A stretch of 49,482 nt of DNA, from NCBI GenBank assembly GCA_018239845.1, contig JAFEGO010000012.1:1-49482 (forward strand), written 5' to 3'. The notes below the pieces were generated by a model. That model was not told where the DNA came from. It worked only from the letters and a program-made list of their open reading frames with translations, and did not search any database. Position numbers and translations under genes: made by a program. The stretch's first letter is position 1. Every line of letters begins with the position of its first letter. Shown here piece by piece: positions 1 to 8,034 of the stretch. Source of the stretch: Verrucomicrobiota bacterium. Lineage in GTDB: Bacteria; Verrucomicrobiota; Verrucomicrobiia; Opitutales; Opitutaceae.

Positions 1-370
1 GGCGGCCATCGACCTCGACATAGCCGGTCGGCGCGAGCGTCGTCAGCGCAACCGCTTCGCGACCGACAATTACCGCCCGGTCCGCGATCTCGGGTTGGCT
101 GCGTCCGGCCACGGTCTCGCTCATCGAGAGCGCCCGCGCGAGCCGGGTCTTTGGCAGCCAGACAAACTCCAGGTAAATCGTGATCACGCCGATCACCAGC
201 GCGAGTCCCGTGGCCATGGCCCCGCCGGCCGGACCGAAGTTCGCAAAAGCCGCGATCACGCCGCCCAGCAGCGCGCAGCCCGCCAGCGCGCCGAGCACGC
301 CGCCGGGCACGATCACTTCAATCGCGACCAGCACGATGCCGATGGCAAAAAGAATGAGGACGGTGCTCAT
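1..370 (-). CDS. NfeD-family membrane protein (partial, C-terminus beyond window)
   Basis: About 123 N-terminal residues are visible; the gene runs off the left edge. The start is the ATG at 368-370, which overlaps the TGA of the upstream NfeD gene as ATGA, so the two are translationally coupled. The visible part has hydrophobic membrane segments (about residues 1-60), then a soluble stretch with 'VIVGREAVALT' and 'GYVEVDGR', matching the start of the NfeD OB-fold seen at the C-terminus of its neighbour. The NfeD family is known to work with SPFH/stomatin-like membrane proteins, and in many genomes such a gene comes next. Here that would lie outside the window and is only a prediction. The family call is fairly safe; the function is inferred. 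Confidence 0.8.
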   Translation of the reverse strand, partial: MSTVLILFAIGIVLVAIEVIVPGGVLGALAGCALLGGVIAAFANFGPAGGAMATGLALVIGVITIYLEFVWLPKTRLARALSMSETVAGRSQPEIADRAVIVGREAVALTTLAPTGYVEVDGR

Positions 371-1812
371 GCGCGCCGCTCCTCCACGATGAGGCCAAAG
401 TCCGTGCGCCGCACCACGCGGACCGGCGTGCCCGCGGCCAGCGTGCCGACCTCCACCCGCGCTTCATGGCGCCGGCCATCGATCTCCACCTGCCCGCTCG
501 GGAAAAGCCCCGTCGCCGCCACGCCCTCGCGGCCGACCAGCGAAGCCTGCTTTTCCAACACTGACACCGGCAGGCCCGCTCCGGCCACCGCGCCGCCGAC
601 CGCCAGGCGATCAACGATCCAGCCCTGCGGCAAAAAGCGATACAGCAGCGCCACGAGCCCCGCCGCGATGACCAGGGCGAGCGCGAGCTTTTGCACCGGC
701 ACGACGAGCACGCCGCCGGTCAGCTCCAACGGCTGGTTGGGCCAGATGTCGGCCATCGACCAGAGCAGCGCCCCGAGCACGCACAGCACGCCTGCCAGTG
801 CCATCACGAGCGTGCCCGGGAAGAAAAACACCTCCACGAGGATCAACAGCAGCCCGATCGTGAACACCAGCAGCGGCTCGTGGCCTGACAGGCCCGCCAC
901 GAAATTCCCGAGGAAAACCACCACCAGCAGCACGATGCCCGTGACGCCAAACATCCCGAAGCCCGGCGTCTTGAACTCGAGGTACAGCGCCACGATGCCC
1001 AGCCCGAGCAGCACCGGAGAAATCACGTTGAGCCACACCGCGAGGCGCTCCGACCAGGTGATTTCGAGGGTCTTCACCGTATAGCCATTCACGCCAAATT
1101 TCTGGTCCAGCAAGGCCGTGATATTCTTCGCGATGCCCGCGGCGAGCAGCGGCGTCTTCGGGTCGCCGTACTTTTCGCTCGCCTCGGTGGCGGTCAGGGA
1201 GAGCAGCTCGCCCTTCGGCTTGATCACCTTGTCGCCGATCTTCAGCTCGGACTCATCGTCGATCATCGCCGAGATCACCTGTCCGCGATACACCTTGCCC
1301 TCGCTGATCGCGCGCATGCGGGCCTTCAGGTAGCTCGTCACCTTCAGCTTCATCGTCTTGTCCACGTCCTGCCCGCTCGAGGTCACGGGGGCCGCCGCGC
1401 CGATGATGCCGTCGGGCGTGAACCAGATTTCATTCGACATCGCCGAGATGAAGGCCCCGGCCGACATCGCCTCGTTGTTCACGAAGGCCACCGTCTTGCC
1501 GGGAAATTTCTCCAGCGCCGCCATGATGTCGAAGGTCACGTCGAGCGCGCCGCCGGGGGTCTTGATGTCGAGCACGACCACATCGGCCTTCTGCTCAATC
1601 GCCTCCTTTAATCCGCGCCGCAAAATATAGAGCACCGGCTTGGCGATTTCGTTGCGCACCGGGATCACCACGACCGACACCTTGCCGTGGGGCTCGGCCG
1701 GCTTCACCGCCGCCGCTTCGGCCGCCTTGGCCGGCTCAACCGCAGGCTCCGCCGCGCCGAGTCCGGCGAGCGTCAGCCAACCCAGCAGGAGGAGGGGTAA
1801 GAATCGGCGCAT
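367..1812 (-). CDS. NfeD long form: membrane-bound ClpP-class serine protease
   Basis: 481 residues from the ATG at 1810-1812, preceded by a GGGGAG-type ribosome site. A GTG 24 bases upstream is possible but has no well-spaced site. Order: signal peptide (1-22, 'FLPLLLLGW'), ClpP-like protease domain (about 45-250), a run of membrane helices (about 270-390), C-terminal NfeD OB-fold (about 400-481). The likely nucleophile is Ser117 in 'NEAMSAGAF'; the partner lysine should be near residues 155-157 ('MKLKVTSYLK'), the spacing expected for the Ser-Lys dyad of this family. Long NfeD proteins are thought to cleave membrane protein substrates such as stomatin partners. It is followed by a short NfeD protein with a 4-base overlap. 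Confidence 0.88.
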   Translation of the reverse strand: MRRFLPLLLLGWLTLAGLGAAEPAVEPAKAAEAAAVKPAEPHGKVSVVVIPVRNEIAKPVLYILRRGLKEAIEQKADVVVLDIKTPGGALDVTFDIMAALEKFPGKTVAFVNNEAMSAGAFISAMSNEIWFTPDGIIGAAAPVTSSGQDVDKTMKLKVTSYLKARMRAISEGKVYRGQVISAMIDDESELKIGDKVIKPKGELLSLTATEASEKYGDPKTPLLAAGIAKNITALLDQKFGVNGYTVKTLEITWSERLAVWLNVISPVLLGLGIVALYLEFKTPGFGMFGVTGIVLLVVVFLGNFVAGLSGHEPLLVFTIGLLLILVEVFFFPGTLVMALAGVLCVLGALLWSMADIWPNQPLELTGGVLVVPVQKLALALVIAAGLVALLYRFLPQGWIVDRLAVGGAVAGAGLPVSVLEKQASLVGREGVAATGLFPSGQVEIDGRRHEARVEVGTLAAGTPVRVVRRTDFGLIVEERRA

Positions 1813-1965
1813 TGCTCCCCGGAGGCTAGCCCCCACCTCCGCCCGCGCAAGCCCCGTCGGGCTGGAACGCGGCCGTTTGTTTCCACGCCGTCATTCATTA
1901 TTCACCCGCGCCGCGCAGAAATACTTTGCCCGCCCCGCCGCGCGGCCTAGACCACATCCCGCGTC

Positions 1966-2886
1966 ATGGAAAAAGTTTCCTACCTCGGCCACACCCTCAC
2001 CCGCTGGCGCGTCGGCCAGTCCACGTTCCTCGCGCTGCCGGAGCTCGGCGCGCGCCTGATGAACTGGAATCTCACGCTCGGCGACGGCTCCGTGCGCGAC
2101 GTGCTCTACTGGCCCGAGCAGACCTCGTTCGACGGCTTCTACCGCGCGCGCGGCGGCAACCCGATCCTCTTTCCCTTCAACGCCCGCACGTTCGACAACG
2201 GCGACATCCAGTTCTGGCGCGGGCCCGATGGCGTGCGCCGCCCGATGCCCATGCACGGTCTCGCGCGCCAGGGCGACTTCCGCGTCACGCACCTCGATGC
2301 CACGGGCTTCACCGCGCTCTTCCTCCCCGGCGCCGAGGCGCGCGAGGCGTATCCCTACGACTACGAGTTCACGGTGCGCTACCGCTTCGAGCCGCTCGGC
2401 CTCGTCTGCGACCTCGCCCTGCTGAATCTCGGCAACGTCCCCCTGCCGTGGAGCGCCGGCCATCATTTCTATTTCACGCTGCCGTGGAGCGAGGGCCTCA
2501 CCCGCGAGGATTACATCATCCGTCTGCCCGCCACGAAGCACGTGAAGCACGACGCCAAGGGTCCGCTCGTGCCCGGCCCCGCCCTCAAGGAGATCGAGAG
2601 CCTGGCCAACCCCGATCTCATCGACACCATCCACTACGGCCTCACGCAAAACACCGTGGTCTTCGGTGAGCGCGGCCACGCCGGCGACGTCCATATCCGC
2701 ATCGGCACCGACAAGACGCCCGCGCCCGACGCCACCTTCGTGACGTGGAGCGAGTCCGCCACCGCGCCCTACTACTGCGTCGAGCCGTGGATGGGGCCGC
2801 CCAATTCCCCGGAGAACAAGATCGGCCTCCACTTCGTCGAGCCCGGCAAAAAACAAACCTTCACCGTCGCGGTCGCAGTGAAGTAA
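1966..2886 (+). CDS. Aldose 1-epimerase-like protein (galactose mutarotase fold)
   Basis: 306 residues, no signal peptide, so cytoplasmic. The family features are visible: 'MHGLAR' with His97, 'SAGHHFYF' with His166-His167, and 'CVEPWMG' with Glu273, which sits where the catalytic base of mutarotases lies. The family interconverts alpha and beta anomers of sugars or sugar phosphates. The natural substrate cannot be told from sequence; this subgroup is closer to YeaD/GalM-like proteins than to the classical galactose-operon enzyme. It is followed after 33 bases by a Rieske protein on the same strand, so the two may be co-transcribed, though no functional link is obvious. Confidence 0.85.
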   Translation: MEKVSYLGHTLTRWRVGQSTFLALPELGARLMNWNLTLGDGSVRDVLYWPEQTSFDGFYRARGGNPILFPFNARTFDNGDIQFWRGPDGVRRPMPMHGLARQGDFRVTHLDATGFTALFLPGAEAREAYPYDYEFTVRYRFEPLGLVCDLALLNLGNVPLPWSAGHHFYFTLPWSEGLTREDYIIRLPATKHVKHDAKGPLVPGPALKEIESLANPDLIDTIHYGLTQNTVVFGERGHAGDVHIRIGTDKTPAPDATFVTWSESATAPYYCVEPWMGPPNSPENKIGLHFVEPGKKQTFTVAVAVK

Positions 2887-2919
2887 CCAACCGCCCTCCC
2901 CTCACCCCGCTTTCACCCC

Positions 2920-3246
2920 ATGGCCCAACACACCCTCACCACGCTCAGCGCCTTCCCGCCCGGTTCGAAGCGCGCCTTCAAGGTCGGCACGCGCCGCGTC
3001 GCCCTCTTCAACATCGCGGGCAAGCTCCACGCGATGGACGACGTCTGCCCGCACGCCGGCGCCTCGCTCGCCGCGGGCCCGCTGCGCGACACGTGCATCA
3101 TGTGCCCCCTGCACGCGATCAAGTTCGACGTGACGACCGGCCAGCCCGTCGGCTTCCAAGGCATCGAGCCGCTCCAGTGCTTCCCCGTCACCGTCAGCGG
3201 CGACGCGATCCAGATCGACATCGAGCTCGAGCAGCAGCCGGCCTGA
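2920..3246 (+). CDS. Rieske [2Fe-2S] ferredoxin-like protein (NirD/BphF type)
   Basis: 108 residues, a single Rieske domain. The cluster ligands are clear: Cys43-Pro-His45 ('CPHAGASL') and Cys62-x2-His65 ('CPLHAIKF'). No membrane segment or signal is present, so it is a soluble cytoplasmic protein of the small NirD-like or dioxygenase-ferredoxin type. Such proteins pass electrons to an oxygenase or reductase, but no oxygenase or reductase gene lies nearby, so its partner is unknown. The gene is followed by palindromic repeats and a convergent membrane-protein gene. Confidence 0.88.
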   Translation: MAQHTLTTLSAFPPGSKRAFKVGTRRVALFNIAGKLHAMDDVCPHAGASLAAGPLRDTCIMCPLHAIKFDVTTGQPVGFQGIEPLQCFPVTVSGDAIQIDIELEQQPA

Positions 3247-3289
3247 GGCCGCCCTTAACCTCGACCGCGAAAAGAGTCCATCCGGCCAG

Positions 3290-3423
3290 GTAGGTTGCGC
3301 GCTCGCGCGCAACAGCCGTGCCTCACCGCTCTGCCGTTGTTGCGCGCAAGCGCGCAACCTACCATGGGCCGACGGACTCCTTCGCGGACGGCGGTGTCGG
3401 GCGTCCCGCTTGGCGGGACGCCC
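3290..3423. repeat. Two palindromic REP-like elements in a convergent intergenic gap
   Basis: The first element (3290-3362) has ends GTAGGTTGCGCGC and GCGCGCAACCTAC, which are exact reverse complements, and each arm can also fold on itself (TTGCGCGC..GCGCGCAA). The second (3399-3423) is a perfect 11-bp hairpin, GGGCGTCCCGC with a 3-base loop. They fill most of the gap between the convergent Rieske and membrane-protein genes. Close relatives occur at 9566-9666 and 4063-4116. There is no U-tract, so these are better read as dispersed palindromes than classical terminators. Confidence 0.8.
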
Positions 3424-3435
3424 CTACGTCGAACC

Positions 3436-4017
3436 TCAGGCGCGCACGGCGCTGGGCTTCAGCAGGCTCGACTCGGACTTGCGCAGCGCGAGGTATTCCA
3501 TCGCGAGGGCGAAGATACCCGTGAAGGCGAGGTCGCTCACGAGGGAGTTGCGGAAGAAGAAGAGCGTCGGCGGAAACTCGGGGTGGCCCACCGTGAGGGC
3601 CTGCCACCAGCCGGCGAGCGTCTTGGCGTAGGTCGCGTCGCCGAGCCAGGCGCCGGTGTTGGTGACGAGATAGAAGAAGACCGCGCCGCCGAGGGCGCCG
3701 GAGAAGAGGTTGAGCCAGTTTTTGCGGCGCGAGACCAGCCAGCCGAGGCCGAGGGCGACGGCGAAGCAGACGAGGCGCAGCGCGGCGCCGTTGAGGTCCC
3801 ACGTGTAGTTGTACTTCGTGGCGTAGAAGTGGTCCACGTAGAGATCGGAGAGCATCAGCGCGGCGAACGGCACGAGCCACAGGCGGCGGTCGCGGAGATA
3901 GACGCCCCCACAGAAGGTCAGCGCCATGAGCGGCGTGAAATTCGCCAGCGAGGTATCCCACACGGCGACGATGCGCCAGCCGGCGGCGAGGACGAGCATG
4001 ACAAGGGCGGGAATCAT
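3436..4017 (-). CDS. Small integral membrane protein (DUF6580-like)
   Basis: 193 residues from the ATG at 4015-4017. A longer frame extends upstream, but its extra residues are Arg-rich, look non-coding and cover a palindromic repeat. About five hydrophobic segments: 1-20, 28-45, 55-70, 95-115, 120-140, with a conserved-looking 'LMLSDLYVDHFYATKYNYTW'. The fold resembles small energy-coupling-factor S-component-like membrane proteins now grouped as DUF6580; I recall such proteins next to cobalamin genes, and here the upstream gene is a cobalamin adenosyltransferase. A role in vitamin or cofactor uptake is therefore a reasonable guess, not a demonstrated function. Confidence 0.65.
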   Translation of the reverse strand: MIPALVMLVLAAGWRIVAVWDTSLANFTPLMALTFCGGVYLRDRRLWLVPFAALMLSDLYVDHFYATKYNYTWDLNGAALRLVCFAVALGLGWLVSRRKNWLNLFSGALGGAVFFYLVTNTGAWLGDATYAKTLAGWWQALTVGHPEFPPTLFFFRNSLVSDLAFTGIFALAMEYLALRKSESSLLKPSAVRA

Positions 4018-4062
4018 GGGACGGAGTTTTAGGCAGAATAGGGCGGATGACAAGTGCGGGGA

Positions 4063-4116
4063 GTAGCGCAGGCGTCCCGCCTGCAAGCGCCGGAGCAGGC
4101 GAGGACGCTGCGCTAC
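4063..4116. repeat. Cruciform-like palindromic repeat
   Basis: Outer arms GTAGCGCAGGCGTCC and GGACGCTGCGCTAC are reverse complements apart from one inserted G. Inside is a perfect 7-bp hairpin, CGCCTGC with GCAGGCG. It sits between the adenosyltransferase stop (4118) and the start of the downstream membrane protein (4017), and ends in the same GCTAC seen at the edges of other palindromes in the window. Confidence 0.75.
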
Positions 4117-4117
4117 T

Positions 4118-4648
4118 TCAAGCCTCCGCCACGCGGGCGAGGAGCCAGAGGAGGTCGGAGACACGGTTCACGAACTGGCGCACCACGGGGCGGACGCTGC
4201 GGCCGTGGGCGGGGAGGGCGACGAGGCGGCGCTCGGCGCGGCGGGCGGTCGTGCGCGCGAGGTCGAGGGCGGCGGCGTGGAGGTTGGCGCCGGGCGTGGC
4301 CCAGCCCTCGAACTTTACCCCGCGGGCCTCGATGGCGGCGATGGTGGCGTCGAGGCGGGCGAGTTCGGGCTCGCCGATCTTGGCAAACTTCGAGGCGAGG
4401 TAGCGCTCGGTGTCGGACTCGGCGCAGGCGAGTTCGCCCATGAGGGAGACGAGGTCCTTTTGAATGGTTTCGAGTTCGGCGCGGCGCGCGGGGTCGGGGC
4501 AGGTGGCCTTGGCGAAACCGAGCGAGGCGTTGAGTTCGTCGAAGGCGCCGACGGCCTCGATCTGCGGGTGGTCCTTCGGCACGCGCTGGCCGTAGAGGAG
4601 GCTGGTGAAGCCGTCGTCGCCGGTGCGGGTTGCGATGGAGCCGGCCAT
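4118..4648 (-). CDS. Cob(I)alamin adenosyltransferase, PduO type
   Basis: 176 residues. The family motifs are present in order: N-terminal ATP-binding 'TRTGDDGFTSL' (7-17), 'EAVGAFDELNASLG' (31-44), 'RTTARRAERR' (132-141) and 'QFVNRVSDLLWLLAR' (158-172). PduO-type enzymes transfer the adenosyl group of ATP to cob(I)alamin to make coenzyme B12. The protein is cytosolic and works as a trimer in characterised members. It is 2 bases from the start-side end of the oxidoreductase gene, so def, the oxidoreductase and this gene probably share a transcript. The stop codon lies just past a palindromic repeat, which may have reshaped the 3' end. Confidence 0.92.
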   Translation of the reverse strand: MAGSIATRTGDDGFTSLLYGQRVPKDHPQIEAVGAFDELNASLGFAKATCPDPARRAELETIQKDLVSLMGELACAESDTERYLASKFAKIGEPELARLDATIAAIEARGVKFEGWATPGANLHAAALDLARTTARRAERRLVALPAHGRSVRPVVRQFVNRVSDLLWLLARVAEA

Positions 4649-4650
4649 GG

Positions 4651-5727
4651 TCAGGCGAGGCGGCGGGCCGCCGCCTGGGCGCGGAGGCAGAGCTCGGCGG
4701 CCTTGAAGGCGTGGGCCTGCGTCATGGCTTTTTCAGTACGGTGCAGGCAGTCGAGGATCAGCTGGCCGAAGAAGGGGAAGCCGACCTGCCCGGCGAGCGG
4801 GATGTGGCGCTCGCCCGCGTCGTCCACAATATAGAGGTGGTCGCCGGTGCGGTCGCGGGCGACGTCGACGTACTTGCGCAGCTCGATGTAGCCCTTGGTG
4901 CCGAGGATGACGGTGCGGCCGTCGCCCCAGGTGCTGAGGCCGGCGGGCGTGAACCAGTCGACGCGGATGTAGTTGGAGGCGCCGTTGTCGCCGACGAGGG
5001 AGGCCTCGCCGAAGTCCTCGAACTCGGGGGTGTCGGCGTTGGCGAAGTTGCCCACGGCGGCCTGCGTGACGGTCGCGTCCTGCGCGCCGCTGTAGAAAAG
5101 GAACTGCTCGAACTGATGGCTGCCGATGTCGCAGAGGATGCCGCCGTATTTCGCGCGCTCGAAGAACCACGCGGGGCGGCCGGCCTTGCCGAGGCGGTGC
5201 GGTCCGAGGCCGAGCACCTGGATTACGCGGCCGATGGCGCCGCCGTGCACGAGGTCGCCGGCGTGCATCGCGGACTCCACGTGCAGGCGCTCGCTGAAAT
5301 AGACCATGTACTTGCGGCCGGTGGCGGCGGTGACGCGCCGGGCCTCCTCGAGTTGGGCGAGGGTGGTGAAGGGTGTCTTGTCGGTGAAGTAGTCCTTGCC
5401 GGCCTGCATCACGCGCACGCCGATGGGGCCGCGGTCACAGGGGACGGCTGCGGCGGCCACGAGGCGCACGGAGGGATCGGCGAGAATTTCGTCGAAGCTG
5501 CGCGCGACCTGTACGCCGGGATATTTCGCGGCGAAAGCCTCGACCTTTTTCGAGTCGGCATCGTACACCCACTTGAGCGTGGCGCCGGCCTCGATCAGGC
5601 CGTTGCACTGGCCGTAGATATGGCCGTGCTCCAGGAAGGCGGCGGCGAAAACGAAATCGCCGGGCTTGACCACGGGCTGCGCGCGCCCTTGCGGGGCGTA
5701 GTTCATGCCGTCGGCCTTGCCGCTCAT
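4651..5727 (-). CDS. Gfo/Idh/MocA-family oxidoreductase
   Basis: 358 residues from the ATG at 5725-5727, which overlaps the def stop as ATGA. The N-terminal Rossmann domain (about 20-150) has a loosened glycine motif ('LEHGHIYGQ') and the 'DKTPF' segment that matches the family's EKP motif with its lysine. The C-terminal domain carries 'CDIGSHQFEQ', the D-x-G-x-H motif that holds the catalytic histidine. Family members oxidise or reduce sugars, inositols or related polyols with NAD(P). The substrate is not deducible, and the partners def and adenosyltransferase give no hint. Confidence 0.88.
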   Translation of the reverse strand: MSGKADGMNYAPQGRAQPVVKPGDFVFAAAFLEHGHIYGQCNGLIEAGATLKWVYDADSKKVEAFAAKYPGVQVARSFDEILADPSVRLVAAAAVPCDRGPIGVRVMQAGKDYFTDKTPFTTLAQLEEARRVTAATGRKYMVYFSERLHVESAMHAGDLVHGGAIGRVIQVLGLGPHRLGKAGRPAWFFERAKYGGILCDIGSHQFEQFLFYSGAQDATVTQAAVGNFANADTPEFEDFGEASLVGDNGASNYIRVDWFTPAGLSTWGDGRTVILGTKGYIELRKYVDVARDRTGDHLYIVDDAGERHIPLAGQVGFPFFGQLILDCLHRTEKAMTQAHAFKAAELCLRAQAAARRLA

Positions 5728-6305
5728 TTTTTCTCCTCGGACTTGGCGGCGGCGCGGGTGGCCTTGGCGAGTTCCTTGACGGGCTCGTCGATCTTGCTGC
5801 GGACCTTCTTGGTCATGCGGTCGATGAAGAGGATGCCGTTGAGGTGGTCGGTCTCGTGCTGGATGCACCGCGAGAAGAGGCCGTCGCACACGAGGGTATG
5901 CGGCACGCCGCGCTCGTCCTGGAAGGTGACGCGGATCTGGTCGGGCCGCTCGACGTCGCCCCGGATCTTGGGGAAGGAGAGGCAGCCCTCCTCGTAGATC
6001 ACGATGTCGGTCTTGGGGAGGAAGGTGATCTCGGGATTCGCGATCGCCATCGGCATGATGAGGTCGAGCGGGGGCTTGGCGCCGTCGAGCTCCCAGGTGA
6101 AGTCAGGATCGACCGGGCGGAGATCGACGACGCAGAACTGGATCGCCCGGCCGATCTGCTGCGCGGCGAGGCCGATCCCTTGGGCCTCGTGCATCTGGGC
6201 CACCATGTCCTGCGCAAGTTGCGCAAGGGCAGCGTCAAACACGGTGATTTTCTCCCCTTTTTTGCGCAAAATAGGGTCGTTGTAGTGAACAATTGTAAGG
6301 GACAT
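5724..6305 (-). CDS. def: Peptide deformylase
   Basis: 193 residues from the ATG at 6303-6305. All three signature motifs are present: 'GIGLAAQQ' (43-50), 'EEGCLS' with metal ligand Cys108, and 'QHETDHLNG' with the HExxH box (His150, Glu151, His154). It removes the formyl group from the N-terminal methionine of new proteins. Start choice: the methionine followed by 'LTIVHYNDPIL' matches the usual N-terminus; a longer upstream frame is not protein-like. The C-terminal tail after residue 165 is long and Lys/Ala-rich. It lies at the head of a three-gene unit and diverges from the membrane protein starting at 6367. Confidence 0.96.
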   Translation of the reverse strand: MSLTIVHYNDPILRKKGEKITVFDAALAQLAQDMVAQMHEAQGIGLAAQQIGRAIQFCVVDLRPVDPDFTWELDGAKPPLDLIMPMAIANPEITFLPKTDIVIYEEGCLSFPKIRGDVERPDQIRVTFQDERGVPHTLVCDGLFSRCIQHETDHLNGILFIDRMTKKVRSKIDEPVKELAKATRAAAKSEEKK

Positions 6306-6366
6306 CGGTCGGTGTGACGTAAGCGTGGGATCCCCGGTGTCCCCTCGCAAACCAATACTCCGCCAG

Positions 6367-8034
6367 ATGAGCGCCTCCACTTCCGCTGCTTCCACCCGCC
6401 GTCCGTTCTCCGCGCCGATCCTCGTCGTGGCCGGGATCGTGCTGGCCGTGCTCGCGTGGTCGCTGCCGGTCAACCTCAAGTCTGTCAGCCCCGGGCTGCT
6501 GCGCGAGGCGGGGGCGGGCACACCCTCGCTCGCGACCTTCGGCCGGCAGCTCGTCGATTCCGAAAAGATCGGCTCCGCGGCGCAGGTGCTCGCGGCGGCG
6601 AAGGGCATCGGCGACCCCGGTGCAGCCGCGCTGGAGACATCGCTCCAGCAACTCGTGGCGCGCCAGCCGGCGATGGTGGCGTGGGGCGGCTGGGATCCGT
6701 TTCTCGATCCGATTTTCAAGCTCCGCTCGACCGACACCGGCCACCGCAAAAGCACGCCGGTCCTCGAACTCTTCATCACGGCAAAGGCGCGGACCGCGCT
6801 GAGCGACTATCTCGCGCAAACCGGTTCGCTCGGCGTCCAGTCGGTGCTGAAGACCCGCGACCTCACCCTGACCGGGCGTTTCGTGCCGGCCGGCCGCCCC
6901 GGCGGGCAGCCGCTCGACGCGGTGATCTTGCTCACGGCGATGCTTTACCAAGGCGAGCACATGTCCCCGGCGCTGCAGCGCGAGGTCCGCGCGCTGGCCG
7001 AGACGGCCCTCGCCAAGAAGGAACTCGGCAACCTCGAACCGTTTTACGCCGACATCCTCTCGCTCGGGAAGCGCCTCGACTGGGTGCAGCTTGGCGAGCT
7101 GCTACGCCGCACTGAGGACACCAAGACCGTGGGCGAGTACGCGCAGCTCGCCCGGGTCGCGCCGGACCAGCTGCCCGTGATCTACACCGCCGCGCTCTTC
7201 AGCGACTCGGCGGACCAGGTCGCGACCTATCTCCTACGCTACGGCAAGGCCGGCCTCGAAGACCTGCGGCTCGCGCTCGCGAGCGGGCAGGGCGCGGCGC
7301 GGCAGCTCCTGCTCTGGCAGGTGCCGGTCAACCGCGCGGGCGGCAAGGGCTTCGTCGTCGCGGCCGCACTCGTGCTGCAGCACCCAGTGACGATGCTCGT
7401 CGTGAAATACCTCGGCTACGTGCTCGCGGCCTTCATGCTCCTCCTGGGGCTCGACCGCTGGATCGTCGCGCCCGCCACGGAAAACGGCCAGCGCCTGCCC
7501 CGCATGAAGAGCGGTGCGCTGGCGGTGCTCTTCTCCGCGCTGCTCATCGTGGCCACCGAGCCGTTTCTGCTCAAGGCCGCGCCGCCCTCCGAGTACACCG
7601 CGCGGCTCGTGCTGCCCGTTCTTGTCACCCACCCCGAACTTCCTGCCACCGAAACGGTCAAAAACACTACTCACATGGACACCTCAACCCTGATCTCGAT
7701 CGGATTCTTCGCGGCCCTGCAGGTCACGATGTACTTCATCTGCCTCCTGAAAATACGGGAGATCGCCCGCTCGTCCCACCCGCCGCTCGTGAAGCTCAAG
7801 CTCATGGAGAATGAGGAGAACCTCTTCGACGGCGGCCTCTACGTCGGTATCGCCGGCACGGCGACGGCGCTTGTGCTGCAGGTGCTCGGCGTCATCGAGC
7901 CCAACCTGCTCGCCGCCTACTCGTCGAATCTCTTCGGCATCATCTGTGTCGCCATGGTGAAGATCCGCCACGTGCGGCCGTTCAAGAACCAGCTGATCCT
8001 CGAGGGTCAGGTCGCGTCCAAAATCGCGCTATGA
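6367..8034 (+). CDS. Membrane protein of unknown function, coupled to coiled-coil partner
   Basis: 555 residues from the ATG at 6367. I do not recognise the family. One hydrophobic anchor lies near the N-terminus (about 18-36), followed by about 320 mostly soluble residues rich in Leu/Ala that look alpha-helical, then four further membrane segments (about 355-375, 390-410, 438-460, 485-510). The soluble part probably faces outside the cytoplasm. The TGA overlaps the ATG of the next gene as ATGA, so the two proteins are made together and probably act together. The gene diverges from def with a short gap. No enzyme motif is visible. Confidence 0.7.
   Translation: MSASTSAASTRRPFSAPILVVAGIVLAVLAWSLPVNLKSVSPGLLREAGAGTPSLATFGRQLVDSEKIGSAAQVLAAAKGIGDPGAAALETSLQQLVARQPAMVAWGGWDPFLDPIFKLRSTDTGHRKSTPVLELFITAKARTALSDYLAQTGSLGVQSVLKTRDLTLTGRFVPAGRPGGQPLDAVILLTAMLYQGEHMSPALQREVRALAETALAKKELGNLEPFYADILSLGKRLDWVQLGELLRRTEDTKTVGEYAQLARVAPDQLPVIYTAALFSDSADQVATYLLRYGKAGLEDLRLALASGQGAARQLLLWQVPVNRAGGKGFVVAAALVLQHPVTMLVVKYLGYVLAAFMLLLGLDRWIVAPATENGQRLPRMKSGALAVLFSALLIVATEPFLLKAAPPSEYTARLVLPVLVTHPELPATETVKNTTHMDTSTLISIGFFAALQVTMYFICLLKIREIARSSHPPLVKLKLMENEENLFDGGLYVGIAGTATALVLQVLGVIEPNLLAAYSSNLFGIICVAMVKIRHVRPFKNQLILEGQVASKIAL

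Noticed and set aside
3399..3423. Rho-independent terminator after the Rieske gene
   Set aside because: The hairpin is perfect but no U-run follows on either strand, and it resembles the dispersed palindromes of the window.
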